Notes: generated by a model from the sequence alone, not told the origin. A stretch of 64,000 nucleotides of DNA from Thunnus maccoyii (GCF_910596095.1 NC_056554.1:6983501-7047500); one strand, 5' to 3'. Positions 49,837 through 61,718 are shown, counted from the first letter of the stretch. Numbers and translations are program-made.

Positions 49837-52800
49837 TCAGAGCTCAGTCTTCTTTCGTTTTTTCTTCTTCTCTTCTTTTCCCTCCTTGTGGAAGACTTTC
49901 CCATCAGGCTGTTCTCTCCACTTCAGGGCGACTCCACTCACTCCTTGCTCCTTCAGTCTGTCCTGCAACTGGGAAACACAAATGGAAGCCATTTTGAAAC
50001 ATTCATCCCCTCTATTTTGTTGTTGTTGTGTCTAAGAAACCCCACTGGTTTTTAGACATTATCAAACTTCATAATGGCAAAACACAGCAAGCAGAATAAG
50101 CATGTAAACAAGTATTCTAGACCAGTTTGAGACACCCTCAGCCCCCAACCCAGTCTGGATTTTGGAGACTTGCCTTTTTCAGGATGTCTGCTTTCACAGC
50201 AGGGTCATTGAGATCCACGGAGGAGTCCTGCACCTTCATCCTCAGGTTAACTACCCGCCTCTTTACTGGTGTTGAGACACATAACGAGAGGAGAAATGAA
50301 TCATTAATTGGCTGTCGTAGTTAGTTCTATGATATCTGATTGATTACAACAAATGAGCACATTCTTGCTGTGTACATTCAAACATGATTTATGCTAAAGT
50401 TACGCAGCATTCCAGGGCTCGACATTGACTTTTCAAGGCACTTGTCCTTCAGACGAGTAAATTTACCTGTCACTTGTCCAGGTACAAAAGTAACTTGTCT
50501 GGGTAAAAATAGCTATAATTTACAAGGAAACACTTGAAATCATCCAAACAGTTTCAACATATAAATGATTCAGTTTATGAATTTTATTAAAGCCATTACT
50601 TCCCTGCTAATGATCTACCAGTTTTGTCATGAGGCAGGTATGTCATGGATTTTGTTTATATTTGAATAACAAATTGTGCTTAAAATATGTACAGAACAGT
50701 GGCTCATCTACAGGTGTAGGTCACACCCAACCAGTTTTTTCTGTCTCCTGCTTTGAATTTGGGAAATGATCTTTTTATTTGATCCTGAATTGTGAAGCAC
50801 TTTGTAAAGTCTGATTTAATATGAACTCAATAGATTAATCACTGATCATGCTTCTGATGTTTAATAATGATGATTGACAGGGTTCCCCCTAGGATTTTTT
50901 TTCAGGAGGGTTGGTAGGACCCCTGAAACTACTAGTTTTATCACGAGGCAGGTATGTCATGGATTTTGTTTATATTTGAATAACAAATTGTGCTTAAAAT
51001 ATGTACAGATCAGTGGCTCATCTACAGGTGTAGGTCACACCCTACGGGTTTTTTCTGTCTCCTGCTTTGAATTTGTTCATATCTCTCCATCACCTGACGC
51101 CTTGGCTGCCGCTGTGTTTCTCTTTCCTCCTTAAACTTTTTCTTCCTTCTTGAATCAGTTCTTTACTTCCTCCTTGCTTTTCTTTCAACACCATTAACGT
51201 TACATCCTGCAATTCTTCCTCACTTCTGTCTCCTCTCTCCTGATTCAGCAGAACTTTAACTTGTATGATGTTAATCACAGTAATTATGGACAAACGACAC
51301 ACAGTGGGAATGCATCAGTAGTCCAGTTATCCAAACTATCAGCTACATTAACATTACTGTAATGTAAAGCAGCAGCACCTGATAAACTGGATGGTTAAAA
51401 CAACACTTATGTCAATTTTAAAAACTTAAGCTTCACTGAATAGCTGTTTTAGCTATTTACTTTGTTGTCTTTTGTCTGACATTAATTATTTGATGCTGCA
51501 CTTGTCAGTTAGTGTCATATATGATCCTCTTGACTCTGATTCACTCGTCTGTCTCATGAAAGCAGCTCCAGTCTGCCTGCTAGCTTCAACACGGAGGGTT
51601 TGTTTGTTTTGAACACCTGCGTATCTCAAACGGGATACAGTGTTCAAAACAAGCGCTCCTAGAAGCTACAACTAACTGTGGTAGGAGGCCAGTCTGAGCT
51701 TGCAGCTGTAATGTGATGAAAGTTTGTGTAAATGCTGTTTCTGAATTTGAGAAAGTTTCTCTTCCACTTGCCCTATTAAAAATCAAATTGTCCCGGACAA
51801 GCAGACAAGCCTTAATGTCGAGCCCTGCGTTCTCTGGCTTCTACTGAAGGACAATAAACTACTCACCAGGGATGCTGTAGCAGACAAATGAAAATCTCTT
51901 TTCACAGGACATAAATGTCCATTGGTTTGATTCCTGCACACCACACATCATTTTCATCAGTGATTCTGAAGCTGAGCCATTCCATCTGGTGAACGAGTAG
52001 TCACTACCATCAGACCAGTTAATGTCAGGATCTCTGTACAGGCCAATCCATAGCCACCTTTCACTCGGCACCACCTTGTTAGCCTCCTTGTTCTCAGTGT
52101 CGTTCCTCACAGTGGCCAGGTCTATGAAGTTCTCCCTGCAGTACCTCCGAGCACTGGACCAGTTCATTCTTTGATTCACAAAAACAAATTCAGGATCCAG
52201 CTGTGTTCCTACAGTTAAGTTATTGGGGGAAAAATGAATCTTTGAGTTGAAGTCCTAAACTTCAATATAATCATTATTAGAGAAGAAATAATGCTTTGCT
52301 TAGTGCTTACCATTATAACAGGTGAAAATATTTTGACCTTGGCAGAAATCATCCCACCATAACTGATCTTTAGCTCTACTCACTGCACAGAATTCATGAG
52401 CCCTTAAATCTGGTTCTTTGGGTGCCCAGTTCCTATATTCAGCCCCACTCCCTCTGTACCCATCTGACCACTTCCAATCAAAGACTCTGTACAGGCCAAT
52501 CCAGACCGGACTCTTATTACCAGCAGATGAAACCTTGTTGATGAGTTGGTTCATATCTTCAGTGTTTTCAATGGTGACCAGGTCTGTGTATGTCTCTCTG
52601 CAGTAGGTCTGAGCTTCAGTCCAATTCATGGGTTTATCAACAAAGTGGTACTGAAGGAGACGACATGTGGAGAAGATTGACCAGCCTGTGAGCCCTGTGA
52701 GGAAAACACCACTTTTTAACATGTAAGGTGGCTCCAACATTTTTTTGAATATTACAGTATAATGAAATAATATGACTGCTTCTGGCAGACAACAACAACA

Positions 52801-53064
52801 CTGACACATGCACAGAGGGCATATGACGCAGTTGACTGCCGACCAAATGAAATGGACCGTTGCCTTGATTAAAATTATGCATTTCTTTGGGTTTGAACAT
52901 TGTTGGAAACATTTGGGATAATGTAAGTACACAACTCAATAAAATATATAACATAGGTCTAGTCGTTTTTAGACATTATAATGCAGAAAAGTTATATATT
53001 ATACCGTTTAAATATTTCACTGACCTGAGAGATACAGAACACCCAGCAAGAACCTTTCCATCAT
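49837..53064 (-). CDS. Secreted two-domain C-type lectin-like protein, 329 residues, five exons (copy 2)
   Basis: Minus-strand coding exons are 53064-53025, 52694-52311, 52208-51867, 50265-50174 and 49968-49837. They total 990 bases with all junctions in phase, giving 329 residues without a stop. Exon 1 encodes the same signal peptide start as copy 1. Exon 2 is CTLD1 (about residues 23-141), with WIGL, WSDG, a KEPD sequence where EPN would sit, and WWDDFC in place of the WND site, so a calcium site is at best partial. Exon 3 is CTLD2 (about 142-254), preceded by a 102-bp intron. It starts GTQLDPEFVFVNQRMNW and ends QWTFMSC...FVCYSIP, with no calcium motif. Exons 4 and 5 encode the same 74-residue tail with a Lys/Arg-rich end. 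This is the least rearranged copy and probably resembles the ancestral gene. Ligand and tissue are unknown. Confidence 0.88.
50413..51827. mobile_element. hAT-like element in the lectin intron (copy 2)
   Basis: The same CAGGGCTCGAC terminal repeats flank this intronic element. It is about 110 bp longer than copy 1, largely because a roughly 145-bp piece (50619-50763) repeats material found again at about 50930-51075. Other small gaps partly offset the gain. Confidence 0.6.
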
Positions 53065-53133
53065 GATGCTGCTCTGAGGCTTCTATGTGCCGAGGTTCAC
53101 GCCAAAAAAGAAACTCTAATATTAGGTAAATCT

Positions 53134-53141
53134 ATGCAAAT
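53134..53141 (-). promoter_or_regulatory. Octamer (ATTTGCAT) upstream of the two-domain lectin gene
   Basis: The same octamer sits at the same distance (about 70 bp) upstream of the start codon as in copy 1. In copy 3 the matching bases read GCAAAT after AGGC (near 55725), so the octamer is lost there. Confidence 0.35.
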
Positions 53142-53213
53142 TCAACACCAAAAGTCACTGTTCTGCGGCATGTTATATGCAAAAAGTATAGTCATGTACG
53201 TAAATGTTTGTCT

Positions 53214-53582
53214 GTATAGCTGTATTTCTCTACACTGAGCTGAAATGAAACAAATGCTCAAAAATTTGGTAAATAAATATTAACAATATTTATTTACAAC
53301 ACATAAATAAACGTAGGCCTTAAAGATGGATAAGTGGACCAATCAGTTTCTATCTTAAAAACAAATCTCGATACTCACACCGTCTGTATGGTCCTTAATA
53401 TAGATCAATGTTTGTAATATAACTTAATAACAAAAGTGACTAAAGGGGAATTAATTTGCTCACATTTAAAGCCAAATCAAGAAATTTGAATTTAAGAAAA
53501 CATCATGTTAATAGCGTTGTTGCATAGTGTTAGTACCTGTATTAAAAGATCTTGTGCTTTGACTTTTTTTGTTAGGATGTCC
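53214..53582. other. Unshared spacer between duplication copies 2 and 3
   Basis: This AT-rich stretch of about 370 bp is not found in the other copies. I see no gene in it. It probably marks the junction of a deletion or rearrangement that removed the Tc1 part of copy 2 and the left end of copy 3. Confidence 0.6.
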
Positions 53583-54488
53583 TTTTGTTTATATTTGAAA
53601 AACAGATTGTGCTTAAAATATGTACAGAACAGTGGCTCATCTACAGGTGTAGGTCACACCCTACGGGTTTTTTCTGTCTCCTGCTTTGAATTTGTTCATA
53701 TCTCTCCATCACCTGACGACTGGGCTGCCTCTGTGTTTCTCTTTCCTCCTTAAACTTTTTCTTCCTTCTTGAATCAGTTCTTTACTTCCTCCTTGTTTTT
53801 CTTTCAACACCATTAACGTTACATCCTGCAATTCTTCCTCACTTCTGTCTCCTCTCTCCTGATTCCTTCATGAAGCAGAACTTTAACTTGTATGATGTTA
53901 ATCACAGTAATTGTGGACAAACGACACACAGTGGGAATGCATCAGTAGTCCAGTTATCCAAACTATCAGCTACATTAACATTACTGTAATGTAAAGCAGC
54001 AGCACCTGATAAACTGGATGGTTAAAACAACACTTATGTCAATTTTAAAAACTTAAGCTTCACTGAATAGCTGTTTTAGCTATTTACTTTGTTGTCTTTT
54101 GTCTGACATTAATTATTTGATGCTGCACTTGTCAGTTAGTGTCATATATGATCCTCTTGACTCTGATTCACTCGTCTGTCTCATGAAAGCAGCTCCAGTC
54201 TGCCTGCTAGCTTCAACACGGAGGGTTTGTTTGTTTTGAACACCAGCAGGGGCTGGTGGTGGTTTGTTGGTCCATGTCAACAGTAACAGTCGTCTCCGTG
54301 TCTCAAACGGGGATACAGTGTTCAAAACAAGCGCTCCTGTGGTAGGAGGCCAGTCTGAGCTTGCAGCTGTAATGTGATGAAAGTTTGTGTAAATGCTGTT
54401 TCTGAATTTGAGAAAGTTTCTCTTCCACTTGCCCTATTAAAAATCCAATTGTCCCGGACAAGCAGACAAGCCTTAATGTCAAGCCCTG
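53583..54488. mobile_element. hAT-like element, left-truncated (copy 3)
   Basis: Only the right part survives, ending in AAGCCCTG at 54488 (one change from the other copies). The left terminus and the adjoining lectin tail exons are missing, so the duplication breakpoint lies inside this element. Confidence 0.55.
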
Positions 54489-54527
54489 CGTTCTCTGGCT
54501 TCTACTGAAGGACAGTAAACTACTCAC

Positions 54528-55636
54528 CAGGAGGGATGCTGTAGCAGACAGATGGAAATCTCTTTTTACAGGACATAAATGTCCATTGGTTTGATTCCTG
54601 CACACCACACATCATTTTCATCAGTGATTCTGAAGCTGAGCCATTCCATCTGGTGAACGAGTAGTCACTACCATCAGACCAGTTAATGTCAGGATCTCTG
54701 TACAGGCCAATCCAGACCAGACTCTTATTACCAGCAGATGAAACTGTGTTGATGAGTTGGTTCATATCTTCAGTGTTTTCAATGGTGACCAGGTCTGTGT
54801 ATGTCTCTCTGCAGTAGGTCTGAGCTTCAGTCCAATTCATGGGTTTATCAACAAAGTGGTACTGAAGGAGACGACATGTGGAGAAGATGGATGGATGGCG
54901 GAGTTTGATGACATGGTGAAGTAGCGTGGGATCATGGGAGTTGTTGTCTTCATTGTGAAACAACTACCATTGCAGTCATTGCAGTCAGCTTCTCCTGGTT
55001 AGGATTCCTTCAGTGTTCAGCGTTCATGAGGTTTTTACCAGGAGCCGAATTATCCACAGAGGTGTCCTCCTCTCCAAAACAAACGGACCCAGTGGTTAAA
55101 ACCAGTAAAAAGACCGAATAAAGCAGTCTCACATTAAATATCTGTGTTTCTCCCACGCTGTTCAGCAGACACGACAGCCAGTGGAGCTGTGAGCCAAGCT
55201 GCTGCCAACGTTTGCTCAGCTTGTTTTTCCGATAACTTAAGATCCAGACTAAAATCCAGTTAAAAGATATAGTTTAAAAACGACCAAGATCTAAAAAGTA
55301 TATTGTAAAAATGTGACTTAAAACTGAATAAAAAAGTAAATTTATGACAGCTTCTTGTGGACAACCACAACACTGACATTCGCAGAAAGGGCATATGATG
55401 CCGTTGGCTGCCGACCAAATGAAATGGACCGTTGTCTTGATTAAAATTACAGATTTCTTTTGAGTTTGAACATTGTTGGAAACATCTGGGATAATGTAAG
55501 TGCATAACTCAACAAAATATATAACATAGGTCTAGCCATTTTAAGACATTATAATGCAAAAAAGTTACATATTATATCTTTAAATATTTCACTGACCTGA
55601 GAGATACAGGACACCCAGCAAGATCCTTTCCATCAT
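54528..55636 (-). pseudogene. Broken C-type lectin-like gene (copy 3)
   Basis: The signal-peptide exon is intact (55636-55597, MMERILLGVLYLSG, good GT donor). A CTLD exon from about 54891 to 54528 is almost identical to exon 2 of the 213-residue gene, including WIGL, the sequons and the CCTCCTG/GTGAGT donor. Its first ~24 bases and the splice acceptor are gone: at about 54892 the homology stops and unrelated repeat sequence begins, running to about 55340. A frame stays open leftward from a TTG at 54963, but a stop codon lies immediately upstream of it and no acceptor there would match the phase of exon 1. The two tail exons present in the other copies are also missing, because the duplicated block starts inside the intron at about 53583. 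I therefore call it a pseudogene. Use of a distant 3' exon or a new acceptor cannot be excluded. Confidence 0.72.
54892..55260. repeat. Dispersed repeat inserted in the broken lectin gene
   Basis: This segment replaces the region holding the CTLD exon acceptor in copy 3. Its inner part, read on the minus strand (AACTCCCATGATCCCAC, then ATGTCATCAAACTC), matches 26311-26375 on the plus strand with few differences. It is therefore a dispersed element present at least twice in the window. I recognise it as a high-copy teleost repeat but cannot name the family. Confidence 0.65.
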
Positions 55637-55972
55637 GACGCTGCTCTGAGGTCTCTTTGTGTCAATGTTCACTTTTAAAAGGAAATTCTACCCCTGTATT
55701 AGCTGTTCTTAGGCAAATCTAGGCAAATTCAACGCCCCCGTGTCTTCTTTGTCACTGTTCTGCTTAATTCTATATGCATTAAGTATTGTCAGGTATGTAA
55801 ATGTTTGTTTCCAAAACATTGTCATGTACCCACAGTGCAGTTTTGAGGCTGTGTGTTGTTCAGAGTCACACTTTGTAGTGTATATTTTTTTTCTCATTTA
55901 TCTCCAGTCGTATCTAGCATGCATGTTTCAATTGTATTTGTCTTTATGTTTTTCTGAGATTTCTGCCTTCTA

Positions 55973-56150
55973 TACAGTAGAGGCGAATTAATTTTTTGTT
56001 TGTTTGTTTGTTTTTTTGGTGCTTACAGTGTTGAAAAAGTGGCATTCAGATAAGTCAGCAGCAACATCACCCTCTGGAGTCTTTATTACTCTGGACAGAA
56101 TTCACTGTGATCAGTTTTCATTTGGACTATTTCTTCAGTAGAAAGTAGTT
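55973..56150. repeat. Dispersed repeat upstream of the lectin gene (copy 3)
   Basis: This is the counterpart of 47868-48042 carried along in the segmental duplication, with an expanded GTTTGTTTGTTTG stretch near 56000. Confidence 0.5.
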
Positions 56151-56737
56151 CCGATGATACCTGTTCACAGAGAGGCTGGGCTTGATGTTTGAAATGTTTA
56201 AATGTGGTTTGCACCTCTAATGAGTCCAATGTGTATATACATCAGATGAAAAGTCAAAAAGCAAGAAAAAGGTAGGGAAAGAGGAAAAATAAATATAATG
56301 AATAAGCACACACACACACAGAGTATATATATACTGTGTTTGTAAATATACAGCAGGAACTCTGTTGAGCCTCTCACTTATACATATTGTAATTTTTCAC
56401 ATCCTAAACCTTGATCAGAAATTTCTATCAAATCAGATGAAGTTGAAGTGGGTATAATGTTACATTTTTGGGGTTGGACACACTTTCAGGCATAATTAGA
56501 CAGTTAGTGTAAATGTTAAGACATTCTAAATGATGATGATGTATTATTGTGTAAAATGATGATGCGGTTAATGTTTTTGCTATCTACTACTCACTGGCAA
56601 TAACGGACACAAGTACATTTTATGGTCTAAAGTGTGGAATAGATGCATACAAATATATTTTATTTCTTATTCAAAGTGCAGAAAGTGTGATGTCCATCTC
56701 ATCAAAAAGAATGTTTACATAAAGAAAAGGATGTACA

Positions 56738-57253
56738 TGTACAGTGGGATTCAAGTCTTAGACCACTAGTCAAAATACTTCTATTTTGCATTTGTTTCGA
56801 TTGTAATACTATTTCTTTCATTACAAATAAGATAACATCAGCTTAACAATTTGAGTGAAAAGTTTCATCTTTGAAAAATGTACATGAATATCAGAATATC
56901 TTAGTATTTCCCCTCTTTTGCTTTAATGACAACATGCACTCGAGCTGGCATGGACTCCACAAGTTTGTGCAAAACCTGATGACTCACATTATCCCAGCAG
57001 GATTTGACAACATTCCAAAAAGCAAGGTTGAGGTCAGGTGACTGTGGAGGAAAGTCCATGACAGTCAGGACTCCTTTGGTCTTCTTTGGTCTTCAAGTAG
57101 TTCTTGCAAAGCTTTGAGGTGAGTTTGGGATCATTATCCTGCTGCAGTATGAGTCTTTCTCCACAAAGATGCAAACCAGAGGGTACAGCATGTCTCTGAA
57201 GAATGGAGTTGTACTTCTCCAACATTAAGATTGATATATAATGTGTGTTCATG
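56738..57253 (-). pseudogene. Dead Tc1-like transposase fragment (copy 3)
   Basis: This is the duplicated counterpart of the fragment at 48881-49390. It has the same minus-strand QQDNDPK block, the same AAGACCAAAG duplication with frameshift, and the same end. A few substitutions separate the two (LTSKLC here, HASKLC there). The shared lesion shows that the element was already dead before the block was duplicated. Confidence 0.75.
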
Positions 57254-57434
57254 TGTGTGTGTGTGTGTCTACATCATTCACTGTCCCTCGATGTGACATA
57301 TTGATACATATTGGCAGCAAGATATTTCCATCTTCCATCTGTCCATCTGTCCATCCATCTTCCCACCCAATAAATGACACCATTTAGGCAGATTTTATCC
57401 AATAAAAGCAGGACTATGCGTCATGTCGGAATGT

Positions 57435-60400
57435 GAACAATGCAAAAAGCCTGGTTTTAATAGACAACTACTGACCTCTTTACAAACAGATTAAAAATAA
57501 ATTCAGAAACCATCTGGACAACATACTTACAGTACCAGTAATGCAAACTTCACAGCTGACCGAGCAATATAACAAAATTGGATGCAGCAATCATAAACTG
57601 TACTCTAACAGCCACAAAATATATCCAAGCACAGTTCACAGCACCTCCATGGCCGTAGGGCAGCAGTTCATATTTGCTGGTTAAATATTATATCACATAA
57701 TTTTCAATAATGAATTACCCTCTAAAGCCCTTTTCAGACATGTAACACATAACATTGTTGGCTTCATCTGTCTGGTAAGATAATGGTTTTTCATGTCATT
57801 CAGACATTGATGTCTAAATAAGAGAAGAGGGTTCTTGCTTCTCTTAATCACTGATGGATTTTCTATTGAAGCCTTAATTAATGACCATTGTGAGCACTGT
57901 GCTTTTCACAATGACTGCACTAATACATTTTCTCATCAGTTTCATCATTTATTAGATAGGAAACTGTGTTTAGTTGAAATATGTCTGACAGCATGTAGGC
58001 ATAGACTGACAAGACGTTAAGTTGGGACTCCTCTTTGTTTCCTATTTGCTGTATGGAAACATTTATTCATAATTTCATCTAAAAGGAGGGAGTGCAGGTC
58101 AGATTGTAAGTATTTTTTAAATGTACCTCTTTTGCCCACACCATGAAGGTAAAGAAGACCAGGGGTCTACAGCCACGCTAGCAGCTCCGTGAGACTTCTA
58201 ATGTCAGCATACTAACATGCTCACAGTGACAATGCTAAGATGCTGATGTTAAGCAGGTATGATATTGACCATGTTCATCTTAGTTTAAAATGATAGCCCG
58301 CTAACATTTGCTAATTAGCCCCAAACACAAAGTACAGTTGAGTCTGAAATGTCATTGGACTTGCAAGTATTCAGTCATAAATCATCCACAAGTATTGAAC
58401 ATTTTTAATTTTAACTTCATGATCATGCTAGATGAAAGTCGAGTTTGTACCGAATTACACGGCACACAGTCTAACAGCTGATGCGATATATCGCTCACAA
58501 CCACTATAGTAAAACCTCCTGGTGATGAAAAGCCAGTGGATAACCAAAGTCAGACATTCATCCTCTGGAGAGTATGAATGTCTGAACAAAAGGGATTTTG
58601 CTAGCTGTACCTTCAAGACTAGAGAGTCAGCTGTTCACAAGCAAAAAAAATCAGAAAATCAAACATGAAAGACAAACAGTAAATAACCATGGACAACATG
58701 GGAAAAGATCTAAATGAAGATATAAAATTTCCTTCTGTTTGGCAGCCGACACTCAGTTTCCCTGAATTCAACTCCAAGGAAGAATTATAAAAGCAGGCCT
58801 GCCTGCAACTGCATTAGTAGAGAGGTTGGAAATCAATCTCCAAAGTTAGCGCGCATTGGAAAATGGTCAGCACTGATGTGAAGTATATGTGATTTGTAGT
58901 TAGCGGACTAAAATGTAGAAAACTGCCAGTATGGTCTTTTAAGCTAATAACCCCTTTGAGAGGCGTCCTTGTCAATCTCAAGCCCATAATCCATCTGTGT
59001 GCTCTGAATGGCTTCTATATTATTCATGGAAAAGTTTCCCTGTTCCTTTAAGGTAATTTATTTTCGTCATTCAATGCGAGTTTCTGCTTGGGTTTATTTT
59101 AGTGGCCTCAGTAGGAAGTATTTCTGTGGGAGCAGACTCTTTATTGTGTTTTAAATATACTATATAAATGTGGACTTATATAAACTGTGTATGGCCAAAA
59201 AACATGGCAAAACATGCCAAATAACATTCCTAAAGCAAATTTTATGAAAAAAAAAAAATCCTTCACCATCGAGGAACATGATTTATATTTTGTGGGTAAC
59301 ATTTTGAGGCTATGTAGATTAGCTATTTGGCAAAATAACTGGTAATAAACAAGAAAAATTGTAAATGGTGCTTTCTTCATTGGTTATGCACTCCACAATG
59401 ACTTCTAACATTTGCCAAGTCACACCCAGGCTTGTTGCCCAGTGCCCTTGCTTCAGAAAGTAATCCTTCCCTTCAAAGTCAAGCATTTACCAGGGAAGCA
59501 CATGGTCAGAATTGTAAATAAATCATCAAGTTAGGACCAGACGTCCCACCAGGAGGAAGCCACACACATCTAGCGGTAAATGATTGGTGTGTGTCTAAGC
59601 CAGACTCCTATAGAGGAGGTAAGCGGGCTACTGATGAATGCGCGTCTGTGGTTTAATGAAGTGTGTTTATTACCGAGTGATCAGTGGTTAACGGACAGAC
59701 CTCCCCTGGCAATATACTAAGAGGACATTACCACAGACACAGGGAGCAAGAGGAGGGAGACTAATGTAAGGAAATCGTGAGGAACAGACAGAGAGAAATG
59801 AAAAGGTATAATGACAGAAAGGGAAGGAAGAAGAAAGTAGAAGAAAAGTGGGGAGAAAAAAAGCTGGAAAAGTGTCTAAAATAGGTCATAATATCATCAT
59901 ACTCAGAATACAATATCATCTAGCATTACAACTCACCAGAAATCACACACATACACACTGTCAGCTCGTCACTTTCAGTTTTCATAGTTCATTTATGTAC
60001 AAGCAGTGCTGGGAGTTCCTCTCAAGGTCATCTTAATAGACTTTTGCTTTCACACTCGCACTCACTCACACAGCCATATACTACCTCCCGATGCCATAAA
60101 TCACATTCACACACACGCACATCCATCACTGAGAGCGAGTCAGAGTGACAAATAATACCTCCAACAATAGGTCCTATTCATCAATATGGCCATATGTTTT
60201 TCAACAGTGAAAAATGTCGAAATAATGGACCAAAACGTATTCAAAACAAATATGCATGACAAATGTTTGAGAAACTTCATCACAGCCCAAATTGAAGCTG
60301 ACTATTTCTGGCAGCGGGAAGCCATAAATGTTGTATTTCATATAGCTGAGTTCTGTGCTACGTACACTCAAATAAAACATATCTACCCTGAGAGTTGCAG

Positions 60401-61300
60401 TAGGTAATGAAAGATGCAGAGAGCTGCTTCACATTATTTAAATCAGTGCTTTTTTTTTTTTTTTTCTAAAGAATACAAGGTTTGTGTAGGATGCTCTTTA
60501 AAGAATCCAAGAACAAAAGGGGTCTTATTTTTCTTCCTGTGGCAAACATTGTATTCACCGAGTTAATTGCAGAGACCTGGGTAAGCAGAGACATCACTAA
60601 AACAAAGTGCGACGGGGCAAGAAACACAAGCCTTTAGACAATTACAAACCTCCAGGTTAGAAAAGCTTATTTGGAAGATAAAACAAAGGTAAACTGTAAA
60701 AATCATTTACATAGTGCACAGTTGTACTTCTGTTAGTTCTGTTTTCCTGCACAGTGAAAGATTACATCAGACATTTCAAGTGCACTTACTTTTGGTTTTC
60801 CTCCAGATAAAGCAAGTATAGATAATCTGACTAACATGCTTATTTACTACCTGTCTGATTGTCTGACTGCTTGTGTTTCCTCCTTGTAGTGATGTCATCA
60901 CCATTAGTACTCAACAGATACTTTGGTATTAACCAGCAAAAACTACAGAACAGATTGAAAAATTAGCCATGTACCAAAATCCTTTTAAATGTTACATTTT
61001 CAGTTTTTCTACTTGACCGCTCTACAATATCTCATTAAAATGTATGCTTAAGTGTAAAGTATGGATGCTTTGATGTATACCAGAGGCACACAGATGATTT
61101 TCCTGTCTGTTGACCAGCCATGTGACCTTCCATTAGAATCGATTTGAATATACTAAAGCTGAAATTTATAAGGCCAAATAAAAGCTAGATTGGGGCTCTG
61201 ATGAGGTCCATAGTGTTAAGGCCAGCCCTGTTAACAATCTGCATTCAGACACAATGCTGACTGATTACTAATCAGAGACACTGAGAAACAGCCAGCTGCT
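57435..61300. other. Non-coding stretch right of the lectin cluster
   Basis: Apart from the repeat at 58155-58610 I see no gene. A-runs lie near 59250 and a T-run near 60450. Confidence 0.5.
58155..58610. repeat. Dispersed teleost repeat (GCTAACATG-rich)
   Basis: It contains GCTAGCAGCTCCGTGAGACT and ACATGCTCACAGTGACAATGC. GCTAACATTTGCTAATTAGC and 'AAACACAAAGTACAGTTGAG' follow, then a tail with GCTAGATGAAAGTCGAG and GAGTATGAATGTCTGAAC. I recognise this order from a high-copy percomorph repeat. There is no open frame. Confidence 0.6.
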
Positions 61301-61312
61301 CAGCCTAGACAC

Positions 61313-61352
61313 TCACACACACTCACACACACACTCACACACACACACACAC
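61313..61352. repeat. (CA)n microsatellite, interrupted
   Basis: CA runs separated by CACT units. Confidence 0.95.
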
Positions 61353-61485
61353 AGGAGTGGAGCAGAATACACCAGAGAGCTGCAAATTGTGATTGCATCT
61401 AGGTAAGGAAGTAAGTATAATGCATATGATGTACGCATTTGTGCGCACATAAAAGGCATTCATACTTTTTTTTTTTAACTGTTTC

Positions 61486-61491
61486 TGTGTG

Positions 61492-61523
<32 letters not shown>

Positions 61524-61568
61524 TCACACACACACACACACATACACACACGCACACACAGAGAGAGA
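61486..61568. repeat. (TG)n-(CT)n-(CA)n-(GA)n compound microsatellite
   Basis: Four dinucleotide types in succession: TG to 61500, CT to 61521, CA to about 61560, then GAGAGA. Confidence 0.96.
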
Positions 61569-61718
61569 CCTCTAACAGCCTCCAATCAGCAGCAGTGCCA
61601 TGCAGAGATGAGAGGACCACACCTTGTTCTGAAAACAACTGAAATCAGTTTAAGGACACGTATTACCACAGCGCTCCTTCTGTATCTCCCCCCTCCTCCC
61701 CTCTTCTCCCCCGTTCTC

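Larger units (their letters stand above)
49489..53213. repeat. Segmental duplication, copy 2
   Basis: The block shares its left boundary with copies 1 and 3 (CCCACCC motif at 49499) and holds the two-domain lectin gene. Homology upstream of the signal exon ends near 53213, after which about 370 bp (53214-53582) is not shared with the other copies. The Tc1 remnant that follows copies 1 and 3 is absent here. Confidence 0.82.
53583..57354. repeat. Segmental duplication, copy 3 (left-truncated)
   Basis: Homology to copies 1 and 2 begins abruptly at about 53583, inside the intronic hAT-like element, so the two 3' coding exons are absent. It continues through the broken lectin gene, the upstream region and the Tc1 remnant to the CCCACCC boundary motif at 57362. 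After about 57430 ('...GTGAACAATGC') the sequence diverges from the other copies. Confidence 0.82.
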
